DNA of 43,507 nt from Cytophagales bacterium UBA2561. GTDB taxonomy: Bacteria > Bacteroidota > Bacteroidia > Cytophagales > Thermoflexibacteraceae. The position numbers were made by a program, and so were the translations under genes. Below are positions 32,300-41,640 of this stretch, piece after piece. The notes beneath the pieces were generated by a model, which made no database searches, was not told where the DNA came from, and saw only the letters and a program-made list of their open reading frames with translations. Location of the stretch: NCBI GenBank assembly GCA_002340355.1, contig DDLX01000003.1:1-43507 (forward strand). Direction: 5' to 3'. Positions within the stretch are counted from its first letter, which is position 1; each line of letters starts with the position of its first letter.

Positions 32300-33208
32300 A
32301 TGGAAAAAGGAGAGCGTTATATCAATTTATTTACTGATTTTGGCTTTAAAAAGATTTTTGGAGAGGAAATCAACAAAGCTCTGATGATTGATTTTTTGAA
32401 TGTTCTTTTTACAGATTTAGAAACTATCATCAATGTTACCTATCTCAAAAATGAGCATGCAGGGCATTCTGAATTAGACCGTAAGGCTGTTTTTGATTTG
32501 TATTGTGAAAATGATAAAGGGGAGAAATTTATTGTTGAAATACAACGCGTTAAGCAAAAATTTTTTAAAGATCGAAGTTTATATTATGCAACTTATGCGA
32601 TTCAGGAACAAGCCATTAAGGGAAGAGAGTGGAAGTATGAATTGAAAGGGGTTTATACGGTGGGTATTATGGATTTTACTTTTGATGAACGTTCCAAAAA
32701 TGAAAACAAATTAGCTCATTATGTTCAATTGATGGACATTGAGACTTGTGAGGTTTTTTATGATAAGCTAACATTTCTCTATTTGGAAGTTCCTAAGTTT
32801 AATAAAACGGTAGATGAATTAGAAACAAATTTTGATAAGTGGCTCTTTATCCTAAAAAATTTACATAAGCTAGATAAAATTCCCATAACATTACGAAATA
32901 AAATCTTTCAACATCTTTTCGAACAAGCCGAAATTGCGAAGTTTAATAAGAAAGAACGTTTAGCATACGAGGATAGTTTGAAAGAGTACCGAGATTTAGC
33001 TAGTGCCATTGAAACCGCAAAAGAAGAGGCTAGAGCTGAAGGACTAGCTGAAGGATTGGCAGAAGGGAAGTTGGAGGGCGAATACAGTAAAGCTCATAAA
33101 GTGGCTCAAACAGCTATCTTAGAAGGGTTTGATAACCAAATTATTTGTACACTCACAGGTTTGTCTCCTTCAGAGGTTGAGCAAATTCGAAAAGAAATAG
33201 AAAGTTAA
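32300..33208 (+). CDS. Rpn-type PD-(D/E)XK nuclease (transposase-related family)
   Basis: 302 residues. The N-terminus INLFTDFGFKKIFGEE and the core VFDLYCENDKGEKFIVEIQ, with the Asp and ExQ of the PD-(D/E)XK fold, are typical of the Rpn/'PD-(D/E)XK nuclease family transposase' group. RSLYYATYAI and a late low-complexity helix (EARAEGLAEGLAEGKLEGE) are also standard. Members promote RecA-independent recombination or act in phage defence; they usually sit singly, as here. A -33-like TTG and TAATTTTA (about 20 bp apart, near 32240-32270) may be its promoter. The frame is full length. Confidence 0.85.
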   Translation: MEKGERYINLFTDFGFKKIFGEEINKALMIDFLNVLFTDLETIINVTYLKNEHAGHSELDRKAVFDLYCENDKGEKFIVEIQRVKQKFFKDRSLYYATYAIQEQAIKGREWKYELKGVYTVGIMDFTFDERSKNENKLAHYVQLMDIETCEVFYDKLTFLYLEVPKFNKTVDELETNFDKWLFILKNLHKLDKIPITLRNKIFQHLFEQAEIAKFNKKERLAYEDSLKEYRDLASAIETAKEEARAEGLAEGLAEGKLEGEYSKAHKVAQTAILEGFDNQIICTLTGLSPSEVEQIRKEIES

Positions 33209-33273
33209 CATAGACTTATTTTTAGTTATTAAAATTATCATCTATTGTAACTAAAAGAAAAATATAATTTTGG

Positions 33274-33314
33274 AAACTTCTCATTGACAAAATATATACT
33301 TTGTTGAGAAGTTT
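33274..33314. terminator. Long hairpin between nuclease and arrestin-like genes
   Basis: Perfect 10-bp arms AAACTTCTCA and TGAGAAGTTT, with inner pairing of ACAAA and TTTGT, lie between two convergent genes and end in a TTTT run. It probably ends transcription in both directions. Confidence 0.6.
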
Positions 33315-33380
33315 TCAGATATTTTTGGAGAAGCTTAACAGAAAAATATAAAAGAATTGAACTATGATATCTGGATGCCT

Positions 33381-33851
33381 TTAATAAATTTCAAATGTTC
33401 GCCAACCTGTATCGGGATCATTGCCCATTGCATCTAAACCCGCATAAATTTCCCATTGATGAAGAGCATGAACTCCTTGGTAAGTACCATTTAAATCATC
33501 AGATAAAATAACTTCGTATTCCCAAGTGTAAGTTTCGCCTTCATCAAGCTCTTCAGGTCCTGAGACATTATAGTCTTGGTGGAAAGTCTCAGTTGATTTT
33601 CGGACAATTTCACGCTCTACTTCTTGTTCACCATTTTCATACTCGATTTCTATTCCATCTGCCTCAATATATTCCATTGCCCGAATCTTCAGGTAAACCT
33701 TTGAAATCTTTAAGTCTCCTTTCATAATGGCTGAAATTCGAACCATAAATGGTTCACCTAATGAGCGTTCATCAGAAAGGCTTACTTCCATATCTGCTGC
33801 CCCACCCGTAACCATATTTTTGACTGATTTGACTTTATCCCAGAATCCCAT
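33381..33851 (-). CDS. Arrestin-like (Spo0M-related?) hypothetical protein
   Basis: 156 residues from ATG 33851 (MGFWDKVKSVKNMVTGG). A longer frame from 33947 adds a hydrophobic stretch that looks like untranslated leader. The protein is acidic and beta-rich (PFMVRISAIMKGDLKISKVY, TYTWEYEVILSDD, HQWEIYAGLDAMGNDPDTGW), a layout resembling arrestin-fold proteins such as Spo0M. That assignment is by pattern only. No membrane segments. The membrane protein gene upstream on this strand ends 124 nt away. Confidence 0.6.
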   Translation of the reverse strand: MGFWDKVKSVKNMVTGGAADMEVSLSDERSLGEPFMVRISAIMKGDLKISKVYLKIRAMEYIEADGIEIEYENGEQEVEREIVRKSTETFHQDYNVSGPEELDEGETYTWEYEVILSDDLNGTYQGVHALHQWEIYAGLDAMGNDPDTGWRTFEIY

Positions 33852-33974
33852 AGTTTTTAGTTTTAAGAGTTTGTAAAATAAGAAGTCTATAAAAAGTAGC
33901 CTAAAAAAACCTTGCCAAAATCCACTTTGTGATAAAGGATTGGACAAGGTTTTGAATAATAAAATTATGTTAAA

Positions 33975-35303
33975 TTACCCTTTGGGCAATGCTTGAACTC
34001 GCGTTAATAAAGCTTTGAAAAAAGGGAAAAAAATCAACGCATACATTGTAAAACTAGCCCAAAACTCATTTTCACGCTCATTAAGGAAAAAACCCGACCC
34101 AAAAGATTGGCTCAATAGACTTAATCCAAAGAATAAAAATGGAGTAGTTATTGCAGTTAATATTAATGAGATGGTTTTAAACCGAGAGTAAGTTTTGGCT
34201 TGAGCAATGGATGCGGCTTTGATTAATAAAACAGCATAAACTAAGAGACTAATTGAAAAAAAAGTTTGATCGCCATCCGAACCTAAGTGAAATATTTCAT
34301 TCGCAATAATACTTGTGAAAATTAACCCCAAAAACAATCCAATTCCTGAAATAGTAGCGATAATAAAATCTCGTATTTGTGATTGTTGGAAAACTGTTAA
34401 GACTACCGAAGTAGAAAAAACCAAGACCATTAATATCGTCCAGAAAGTGAAATCATCTAATGGGAAAATATCTGAAGCTTTTGCCAAGTTAATATCTCGA
34501 ATATGACTACGTACTTTCTCTTTTTGGATTTCTAAATACCGATTAGAATCATATAAATTATCATAGTGGGAATAGTATTCTAAAATCGTTTCGGTATCCA
34601 TATTAATCTGTCCGCCATATTTATTGAAAACTATGACAAAATTCTCAATTTGGTCTCGTTTGATGGCTTTACAATGTGATGCCTCATGGATTGACTTGAT
34701 TTGAGAAGGCTGATGTAAATCACTTCCAAATAAGTGCGAAGAAGGATAAGGAGAAAAGTAGGTAAAATCATATGAATAATAGTTTGAAGAATTTCCATTG
34801 GGCTGATGTTCATGGATATTGTCTCGGTAATTTGAAGTTGGAAAGTATGGATTTCCAATATTTAAACTATTCATATCTTTTACAAAATCAGTACTTTCCA
34901 CTAAGTTTGCAACTCGATACTGCCCCATAATACCGCCTATAATGGGTACTATGACAAATAAGGCAATTGCCAAAAATTGAAGTATCCATTGAGCATAACC
35001 TGTTGTACTAGAACGTCTACCATAATTGGTTTCAATACTAAATGATATTTGCTTGAATAACCAAAATCCAAAAGGAACTAAAGTAACTAAACCCAAAATA
35101 CAAGAAATGGCAATAGGGTCAAAATAATTGGCTGGGCTAGCTGGAAACCAATTAGTTACAATATAAGTCAAGCCTAGTATAACCACTGCGTAAAATAAAG
35201 CATAATGAACTTTAGTAATCCAAAGTAGGCGATGATGTAATAAAAGATGATAGTCAAGTCGCCTCAAAAAAGGAGGTACAAAACGAGCGAAAAAATTTTT
35301 CAT
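33975..35303 (-). CDS. Multi-span integral membrane protein, unknown function
   Basis: 442 residues. About eight membrane segments are visible: two near 35-85, one near 105-130, then a soluble loop of about 150 residues (YRVANLVESTDFVKDMN through HIRDINLAKASDI), and four or five more toward the C-terminus (FWTILMVLVFSTSVVLTVF, LFLGLIFTSII and others). The loop is rich in Tyr, Ser and Asn and probably faces the periplasm. No transporter or enzyme motif was recognised. The start MKNFFARFVPPFLRR has the basic residues expected on the inside. Confidence 0.65.
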   Translation of the reverse strand: MKNFFARFVPPFLRRLDYHLLLHHRLLWITKVHYALFYAVVILGLTYIVTNWFPASPANYFDPIAISCILGLVTLVPFGFWLFKQISFSIETNYGRRSSTTGYAQWILQFLAIALFVIVPIIGGIMGQYRVANLVESTDFVKDMNSLNIGNPYFPTSNYRDNIHEHQPNGNSSNYYSYDFTYFSPYPSSHLFGSDLHQPSQIKSIHEASHCKAIKRDQIENFVIVFNKYGGQINMDTETILEYYSHYDNLYDSNRYLEIQKEKVRSHIRDINLAKASDIFPLDDFTFWTILMVLVFSTSVVLTVFQQSQIRDFIIATISGIGLFLGLIFTSIIANEIFHLGSDGDQTFFSISLLVYAVLLIKAASIAQAKTYSRFKTISLILTAITTPFLFFGLSLLSQSFGSGFFLNERENEFWASFTMYALIFFPFFKALLTRVQALPKG

Positions 35304-35584
35304 GACACAAAAAGTTTAATTATAAAATGAGATTGGTGGTGACTTTAGTCAGGACGTATTTTAAGAACGTCAGATATAATTTTGAAGTTTGAAAGATAAC
35401 CAAAAAAATGCAAAACCAGAAATTTTTAAAGAGCTTTTTGAGTAGATATATTAGATGGATTGTCAAAAAATATTAAATATTTTTTTTCAGCCTAGAGTTT
35501 TTTTATTCTTGTGCTGAAAGTTTAGATGATATAAATATATTATATTATAAATCAAATAGTTGACTGTTTTTTTAGAAACAGCTT

Positions 35585-36511
35585 ATGAATATTAAAATTG
35601 AAAATCTGACCAAAAGATACGACAAACAAATCGCAGTCGATAAGATTTCTTTTGAGGTCAAAACAGGTGAAATTTTAGGTTTTTTGGGTCCAAATGGTGC
35701 TGGAAAAACAACGACTATGAAAATGATTACAAATTACATTTCCATAGGCGAAGGCGATATCAAGATTGGAGATAAGTCTATTCGTACTGAAGCCGATATA
35801 CTCAAGAAGTTCATTGGTTATTTGCCTGAGCATAATCCGCTTTATCTGGACATGCCGATTATTGATTATCTTCAGTTTTGTGCCAAATTACAAGGACTTC
35901 AGAGTACTGAGGTTGAGGTTCGACTACGGGAAATGATTCGGGTGTGTGGTTTAAATAAAGAGAAGCATAAGAAAATTGGGGAGCTTTCGAAGGGCTATCG
36001 ACAGCGAGTCGGATTAGCACAAGCGATGATTCACGACCCCGAAATTCTGATTTTGGATGAACCCACTACAGGACTTGACCCCAATCAAATTATCGAAATT
36101 CGGAAGTTAATTCGAGAAATTGGGCGCACTAAAACTGTTATTCTGAGTACTCATATTTTGCCCGAAGTCGAAGCAATTTGTGATCGAATCTTAATTATTA
36201 AGGAGGGAAAAATCGTAGCAGATGGCACAGCAGAAACACTTCGAAAACAAGCCCAAGGACAAGAGATTTTGAAAGTTCGTATTGAGGATGGAAAACCTCA
36301 AAATATACAATTTGAACTTGAAAAATTAACTTCAGTAGCTTCAGCCAAAATACTTGATGAAACTGAAAATCGTTTTGAGATACAAAGCAAAAACGGAGAA
36401 TCATCAAAACGTCCTATTTTTCAGATGTGCCTTGAAAATCAATTTGTTTTGACTGAGTCTGTACCATTCGAGACCAAGTTGGAAGATATTTTCCGAGAAC
36501 TAACTACTTAA
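35585..36511 (+). CDS. gldA: ABC transporter ATP-binding protein, GldA-like
   Basis: 308 residues. All ABC motifs are present: Walker A GPNGAGKTT (35-43), signature LSKGYRQ (133-139), Walker B ILILDEP (153-159), then the STHILPE switch His. The C-terminal extension (about 220-308) and IGYLPEHNPLYLDM are typical of GldA, the ATPase of the Bacteroidota gliding ABC exporter. The permease starts 10 nt downstream, so they form a unit. Motility cannot be concluded from these two genes alone; GldA-like ATPases also occur in non-gliding relatives. Confidence 0.82.
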   Translation: MNIKIENLTKRYDKQIAVDKISFEVKTGEILGFLGPNGAGKTTTMKMITNYISIGEGDIKIGDKSIRTEADILKKFIGYLPEHNPLYLDMPIIDYLQFCAKLQGLQSTEVEVRLREMIRVCGLNKEKHKKIGELSKGYRQRVGLAQAMIHDPEILILDEPTTGLDPNQIIEIRKLIREIGRTKTVILSTHILPEVEAICDRILIIKEGKIVADGTAETLRKQAQGQEILKVRIEDGKPQNIQFELEKLTSVASAKILDETENRFEIQSKNGESSKRPIFQMCLENQFVLTESVPFETKLEDIFRELTT

Positions 36512-36521
36512 CTTAAACCCC

Positions 36522-37244
36522 ATGAAAAATAGTTTATTAATTGCCAAAAGAGAGCTAGAAGCTTTTTTTGATTCTTTAATCGCTTATATTGTATTAGTGT
36601 TATTTTTAGGATTTAGTGGCTTTTTTACGTGGCTTTACGGAAGCGATATTTTTTTTATAGGACAAGCTGATCTTCGAGGATTTTTTTCGATTGGTTATTG
36701 GACGTTATTTTTTTTCATCCCTGCACTGACGATGCGAATGATTGCTGAAGAACGTAAAACAGGTACGATTGAATTATTATTAACTAAATCTGTAACCGAT
36801 CGGGAAGTCATTTTGGGGAAATTTTTAGCCACTATATTCCTGATCTCTATGGCTTTAGTTTGTACCTTTCCGTATATTATAACCATTTCTATATTAGGAA
36901 AATTGGATTGGGGAGCTACCTTTTGTGGTTATCTAGGTTTATTGTTGATGAGTGCTGTTTATACAAGTATTGGAATCTTTGCCAGTAGCACAACCAATAA
37001 TCAAATTGTTGCTTTTTTAGTAGCTCTTATTGTAGGCTTATTTTTTCACTTGATATTCAGTGTATTAATAGGGATTGGGGGGATTATTGGTTTAATTTTT
37101 CAGCAATTGAGTATGCAAACTCATTTTGAAAATATTTCTAGAGGTGTAATGGATAGTTCTGATTTAGTCTACTTTCTGAGTATGACAGCCTTTGGACTAT
37201 TTTTAGCTGAACTTTCCTTATCTAAACGAAAAATTGCAGACTAA
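36522..37244 (+). CDS. gldF: ABC transporter permease, GldF-like
   Basis: 240 residues with six predicted membrane segments and the MRMIAEERKTGTIELLLTKS motif seen in ABC-2 permeases of the GldF group. It begins 10 nt after the ATPase gene. In Flavobacterium the third component, GldG, follows GldF; here the next gene is a peptidase 127 nt away, so GldG is absent from this locus or located elsewhere. Confidence 0.8.
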   Translation: MKNSLLIAKRELEAFFDSLIAYIVLVLFLGFSGFFTWLYGSDIFFIGQADLRGFFSIGYWTLFFFIPALTMRMIAEERKTGTIELLLTKSVTDREVILGKFLATIFLISMALVCTFPYIITISILGKLDWGATFCGYLGLLLMSAVYTSIGIFASSTTNNQIVAFLVALIVGLFFHLIFSVLIGIGGIIGLIFQQLSMQTHFENISRGVMDSSDLVYFLSMTAFGLFLAELSLSKRKIAD

Positions 37245-37325
37245 CTCTGTTTTATGTGTATTATCCTATTAAGATATCTACGAAAAATCTGATTTTCAGT
37301 AAAATAAACTTTAGCGATGTTTTTT

Positions 37326-37333
37326 TAATTTTG
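37326..37333 (+). promoter_or_regulatory. Possible -7 box (TAATTTTG) for the M28 peptidase gene
   Basis: TAATTTTG fits TAnnTTTG and ends 37 nt before ATG 37371. No -33 match was found. Confidence 0.4.
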
Positions 37334-37370
37334 TTGTCATTTTAAAAAAGATTCACTAAAAAAATTACTC

Positions 37371-38954
37371 ATGAAAAAATTGATTTACACCTTCCTCTTA
37401 GTTGGATTTTATTCAGTGGCTTTTGCTCAGGATAAAGATTTAATAAAATATGCCGAAACTATTACTAAAGATGATCTCAAAAAACATCTATCTATCTTAG
37501 CTTCAGATGAATATGAGGGACGTGAGACAGGAAAAAAAGGGCAAAAAATGGCAGCAAAATATCTCCAAAAACAACTCGAGGAATTTGGAATTGTGGGAGG
37601 AGTAAAGCAAGCTGAAAATCCTTATCTACAAACCTTTAATCTAATCGAAAAAAGTTGGGCTGATGTTTATCTAAAAACTAAAACGGAACATCTTAAACAC
37701 CTTGAAGATTTTATCGTTTATGGCAAATTTGATTATCCAGAAGAAACAGAGGTAGAAATTATCTTTGCAGGATATGGACTAGATACTAAAGAATATTCTG
37801 ATTATAAAGCCTTGGATGTCAAAGATAAAATTGTTGTTGTGATGCGTGGTGAACCCAAAAATAAGAAAGGAAAATATTTAATTTCAGGCACTGATGAACC
37901 CAATAAAACAGCTAATTTAAGTTATAAATATATGACGGCTATGGAGAAAGGGGCGAAAGGAATGATTGCTGTTTATCCTTCAAATGCGGACTATCAGCAA
38001 ACGTTGAATACGCAACGAAAATATCTAGCTGCTCCAGCCTTGGGATTTGCTGAAAAAGCAAAAAAACACGAGTTAGGTGTAATTTTAACCTCACCGACCT
38101 CAGCATGTAAAATGTTGGGCATTGCTGACAAGAAATTATTCAAAGCCATCAAAAAAATAAATAAAAAAGGCGAAAGTCAAGCAGGGCTATTTTCTGCCAA
38201 AATTAAATTAAAAGTAAATCGCCCTACCAAAACCGTAAGTACTGAAAATATTCTAGCATTTATGGAAGGAACTGATAAAAAAGATGAAATCTTGGTAATA
38301 ACGGCACATTACGATCACATTGGTATTATTGATGGCGAAATTAATAACGGTGCGGATGATGATGGTTCTGGAACGGTTTCAGTGTTGGAAATTGCTCAGG
38401 CATTCGCTAAAGCTAAAGCAGATGGAAAAGCACCCCGAAGAAGTATTTTGTTTATGTGGTTTACAGGTGAAGAAAAGGGCTTACTTGGGTCAGAATATTA
38501 TGCCAATAACCCCATTTATCCGATGGAAAAAGTGATTACAAACCTCAATATTGATATGGTGGGTAGAGTGGATGAAGATCATCAAGAGAATCCCAATTAT
38601 ATTTATATTATTGGTTCTACTATGCTTTCAACTGATTTACACAAACTTAGCGAAAAAACAGCCAAGACTTATCTCCCTGAAATTCAGTTAGATTATAAAT
38701 ATAATGACAAAAATGACCCCAATCGATTTTATTACCGATCTGACCATTACAATTTTGCCAAAAATAATATTCCTGTTATTTTTTATTTTAATGGAACACA
38801 TCCTGACTATCATCAGCCAGGGGATGATGTTGAGAAAATTCACTTTGATAAAATGGAAAAAGTGGCTCGTTTGATTTTCGCAACAGCTTGGGAACTGGCG
38901 AATGGTGACAAAGCTCCAGTTGTGGATAAAGCTGATGAAAATTCGGATAAATAA
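37371..38954 (+). CDS. Secreted M28-family zinc peptidase with PA domain
   Basis: 527 residues with a Sec signal peptide (YSVAFAQ end). A PA-like insert (about 140-230) precedes the catalytic part. The two-zinc site is complete: His313 in HYDHIG, bridging Asp at 329-330 in GADDDGSG, general base and ligand Glu367/Glu368 in TGEEKG, Asp in NIDMVGR and His481 in DYHQPGD. It should be a periplasmic or surface aminopeptidase. It lies alone downstream of the GldA/GldF pair and ends before a palindromic repeat. Confidence 0.88.
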   Translation: MKKLIYTFLLVGFYSVAFAQDKDLIKYAETITKDDLKKHLSILASDEYEGRETGKKGQKMAAKYLQKQLEEFGIVGGVKQAENPYLQTFNLIEKSWADVYLKTKTEHLKHLEDFIVYGKFDYPEETEVEIIFAGYGLDTKEYSDYKALDVKDKIVVVMRGEPKNKKGKYLISGTDEPNKTANLSYKYMTAMEKGAKGMIAVYPSNADYQQTLNTQRKYLAAPALGFAEKAKKHELGVILTSPTSACKMLGIADKKLFKAIKKINKKGESQAGLFSAKIKLKVNRPTKTVSTENILAFMEGTDKKDEILVITAHYDHIGIIDGEINNGADDDGSGTVSVLEIAQAFAKAKADGKAPRRSILFMWFTGEEKGLLGSEYYANNPIYPMEKVITNLNIDMVGRVDEDHQENPNYIYIIGSTMLSTDLHKLSEKTAKTYLPEIQLDYKYNDKNDPNRFYYRSDHYNFAKNNIPVIFYFNGTHPDYHQPGDDVEKIHFDKMEKVARLIFATAWELANGDKAPVVDKADENSDK

Positions 38955-38993
38955 AGGAAATTCCTACAACGTATTTTAAGCCTTGAAAACAAC

Positions 38994-39026
38994 AAACCCG
39001 TCAGATATTCAAAGCCTGACGGGTTT
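38994..39026. repeat. Palindromic repeat, copy 4 (AAACCCGTCAG arms), probable terminator
   Basis: Perfect 11-bp arms AAACCCGTCAG / CTGACGGGTTT with the 11-nt core ATATTCAAAGC. It shares the layout of the copies at 235, 2484 and 10809. It lies between the convergent peptidase and SulP genes, where it could end transcription from both sides. Confidence 0.7.
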
Positions 39027-39053
39027 CAAAAGATTAAAAATTATACAATTAGT

Positions 39054-40802
39054 TTAATTTTCTCGATGAAAACTTTGAGTAGCATATTCTCGTTTGGAAG
39101 GCTGAGAACCACCTTGTTGTACATCAAAAGCTTCCAAAGCAAACGGAATATCTAAGAAAAAGTTTCCTTCTCCAATCTCTTGCATAACCCCTGTTTTATA
39201 AAGTATATCTCGAACAGGTCCAATGACACCCGTCAAATAAATATCAATCTCTTTCTCTCGAAGATCTAAGACCACCTCTTTGAGCGTATTTAGTGCCGTA
39301 GAGTCCATTGAATGGATACTTTCTGCATTTACTATTATTAATTTTAAATTTTCACCTTTTTGAGTAACGGCATTTTGAATAGTTTCTCGGAAATGATTAG
39401 CATTTGCGAAGTACAATTGAGCATCATAACGTAAGATTAAGATTTCTTTTCGCTGTTTCAAATTCTCAAATCTATCTACATTTCGGAACTCTCCCGTATC
39501 TTCGAATTCTCCTAATTCGGCTACATGTGGTCGAGTACTTCGATAAATTACCATACCTAGCGATAAGGCTACTCCTACAAAGATTCCCTCTCGAATTCCT
39601 ACGGTTAAGGTAACAATAAAGGTAACTAATAACATCCAGAATTCATCCCTTTTATTTTTCCATAAAAACTTAGGATAATCCATATCTATCAGCCCAAAAA
39701 CAGCTACCATAATCACAGAAGCCAAAACAGCTTTCGGTAAATAATAAAATAAGGGAGTTAAAAATAAGAGCGTTAAACCAATTAGAAAAGCACTGATTAA
39801 GGCAGAAATCCCTGTTTTTGCACCTGCTTGGTCATTGACTGCTGTACGTGAAAATCCACCAGTAGTAGGATAGCACTGGAAAAATGAACCTACAATATTG
39901 GAGGCTCCCAAAGCAATAAGTTCCTGATTTGCATCTACTTCATAATCTTTATGTTTTGCTTGAGTAGCTTTAGCAACCGCAATAGACTCCATAAAAGCAA
40001 TCAAGGCAATAGTTGCGGCAATGGGTAATAAATTCGTGATACGTTCCGCAGTTATAGCAGGAAATGAAAAACTAGGCAAACCATCTGGGATTTCTTTTAC
40101 AATTTTTACGCCCTGAGCATCTAAGTTTAAGCCCATAACAATCAAAATTCCGAAAATAACGACAACCAATGCACCAGGAATTGCTTTCTTATATTTTTTG
40201 TTGATAGTTTTGATTGATTTAATTAAAAGGATACCTACAAACCCAACGGCAAAAGTTGCCCAATGTGTTTCTGGAATGGCAGTCACAGCATAATAAAGTA
40301 AATCATGAATTTGGCTACTTCGAGGTAAATCAACTCCCATTAAATGCTTTAATTGATTTAGTCCAATAATAAAGGCGGCGGCAGAAGTAAATCCACTGAT
40401 AACAGGACGAGATAAAAAATTAACTAAAAAACCCAGTCGAAAAACTCCTAATGCCAATTGCATTACTCCCATCATCAGAGAAATTAAAACAGCTAATAAA
40501 ATATATTCTTCCGTTCCACCCTTTGCAAACATAGATACACCCGCTGCCACTAACAAGGAATCCATCGCTACGGGACCAACGGCTAACTGTCGAGCTGTAC
40601 CCAAAAACGCATAAATAATCTGTGGAATCATAGCTGCATAAAGCCCATAAACAGGCGGTAAACCTGCAATAATAGCATATGCCATACCCTGCGGGATAAG
40701 CATAATTCCAACCGTTAAGCCTGCCGAAATATCACCTTTTAGATATTCTTTTTGATAATTCGGTAACCAGTCTAATACAGGTAAAAATTTCGCTAAATTC
40801 AT
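39054..40802 (-). CDS. SulP-family anion permease with STAS domain
   Basis: 582 residues from ATG 40802; an upstream TTG at 40811 is possible but unneeded. The N-terminal 420 residues hold about 11-14 membrane segments with the SulP signatures GLTVGIMLIPQGMAYA, LPPVYGLYAAMIP and the CYPTTGGFSRTAVN region. The C-terminal STAS domain (about 440-560) contains IHSMDSTALNTL. The family transports sulfate, bicarbonate or other anions; specificity cannot be read here. Its promoter region contains a minus-strand -7 box and a 20-bp palindrome. Confidence 0.88.
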   Translation of the reverse strand: MNLAKFLPVLDWLPNYQKEYLKGDISAGLTVGIMLIPQGMAYAIIAGLPPVYGLYAAMIPQIIYAFLGTARQLAVGPVAMDSLLVAAGVSMFAKGGTEEYILLAVLISLMMGVMQLALGVFRLGFLVNFLSRPVISGFTSAAAFIIGLNQLKHLMGVDLPRSSQIHDLLYYAVTAIPETHWATFAVGFVGILLIKSIKTINKKYKKAIPGALVVVIFGILIVMGLNLDAQGVKIVKEIPDGLPSFSFPAITAERITNLLPIAATIALIAFMESIAVAKATQAKHKDYEVDANQELIALGASNIVGSFFQCYPTTGGFSRTAVNDQAGAKTGISALISAFLIGLTLLFLTPLFYYLPKAVLASVIMVAVFGLIDMDYPKFLWKNKRDEFWMLLVTFIVTLTVGIREGIFVGVALSLGMVIYRSTRPHVAELGEFEDTGEFRNVDRFENLKQRKEILILRYDAQLYFANANHFRETIQNAVTQKGENLKLIIVNAESIHSMDSTALNTLKEVVLDLREKEIDIYLTGVIGPVRDILYKTGVMQEIGEGNFFLDIPFALEAFDVQQGGSQPSKREYATQSFHREN

Positions 40803-40862
40803 AACAATCAATTAGTTATTATAATATAAATATTAGAAACTTGTGACAATTTATTTTTTCTA

Positions 40863-40887
40863 CAAAAATATGAAAATATTTTCATAT
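40863..40887 (-). promoter_or_regulatory. sulP promoter with 20-bp palindrome
   Basis: CAAAAATA at 40863-40870 is a minus-strand -7 box (TATTTTTG). The perfect palindrome ATATGAAAATATTTTCATAT (40868-40887) overlaps and extends upstream of it, as an operator would. Its AT-richness raises the chance of coincidence. Confidence 0.45.
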
Positions 40888-40915
40888 AAAAAATATTTGT
40901 ACTAAAAGTTTTAAA

Positions 40916-40948
40916 TTTGAGGCTAGTAAATTAAACTGAATAATTTTA
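40916..40948 (+). promoter_or_regulatory. Promoter of the small lipoprotein gene
   Basis: TTTG at 40916-40919, 21 bp, then TAATTTTA at 40941-40948 (one mismatch to the -7 consensus). ATG 40965 is 16 nt downstream. Confidence 0.5.
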
Positions 40949-40964
40949 TTTATAAAAATTAGTA

Positions 40965-41510
40965 ATGGCAAAAAAACAACCTATTTTTTGGACAAAAACC
41001 ATCCTTTTGATTGGTATTTTGGGGCTTTGTACAGCGTGCCCTTATGAATCCACTGTGCCAATTTCTGAGGCAAAAATTCCGATTAAGAAACAGTTGATAG
41101 GCAAATGGACAGATGCACCTGAATCCAATAATTTTATTGAAGTCAAAGCAAAGAGTGATTACTTGTATTTAATTGAGGAAAATGTATTTAGTCGAGTTAA
41201 GAAAGTACATGAAGTCAAAAAATATTATGCTCATTTATCAGAAATTGATAGCACTTTATTTCTGAATGTGAGTCCACGAGATTCTTTAGAAAAGACATTT
41301 ACGGACGATTCATTTTTGCTTTACCGCTTGGAACAAGTTGGTTCTGATAAGTTTAAATTGTATCCTTTGACTAAACACATCAAAGAAAAATTTGATAATT
41401 CTGAAGAATTACGAAATTTCATCCAAAAATATAAAGCACTCAGTTTCTTTTATGGTGATGTGTCCGAGTTTCAGCAATATAATTTTCAGGAAGTAAAATG
41501 GAAAAACTGA
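40965..41510 (+). CDS. Small lipoprotein, unknown function
   Basis: 181 residues. Lipoprotein signal with Cys25 (GLCTAC). The mature part begins with a short linker and KKQLIGKWTDAPES, a pattern like lipocalin-type or 'IGKW' small lipoproteins, followed by several short beta strands. No named family is assigned. It is transcribed divergently from sulP. Confidence 0.65.
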   Translation: MAKKQPIFWTKTILLIGILGLCTACPYESTVPISEAKIPIKKQLIGKWTDAPESNNFIEVKAKSDYLYLIEENVFSRVKKVHEVKKYYAHLSEIDSTLFLNVSPRDSLEKTFTDDSFLLYRLEQVGSDKFKLYPLTKHIKEKFDNSEELRNFIQKYKALSFFYGDVSEFQQYNFQEVKWKN

Positions 41511-41595
41511 TTGCTTGAACTTTACATTTTTTAGACATATAGCTTCATAAAATATACTATTATGCTCTGGAATAAATTTATTATCTGATTTTTGG

Positions 41596-41603
41596 TAAAT
41601 TTG
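41596..41603 (+). promoter_or_regulatory. -7 box (TAAATTTG) for the methyltransferase gene
   Basis: TAAATTTG fits TAnnTTTG, 37 nt upstream of ATG 41641. The methyltransferase thus has a promoter separate from that of the regulator/nuclease genes on the other strand. Confidence 0.45.
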
Positions 41604-41640
41604 CTTTTATGTTTTTAGCAAATAGAAAATAAGATTTTTT

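Noticed and set aside
33852..33947. N-terminal extension of the arrestin-like protein
   Set aside because: The extra 32 residues come from an alternative start and look like leader DNA; MGFWDKVKS is a natural start.
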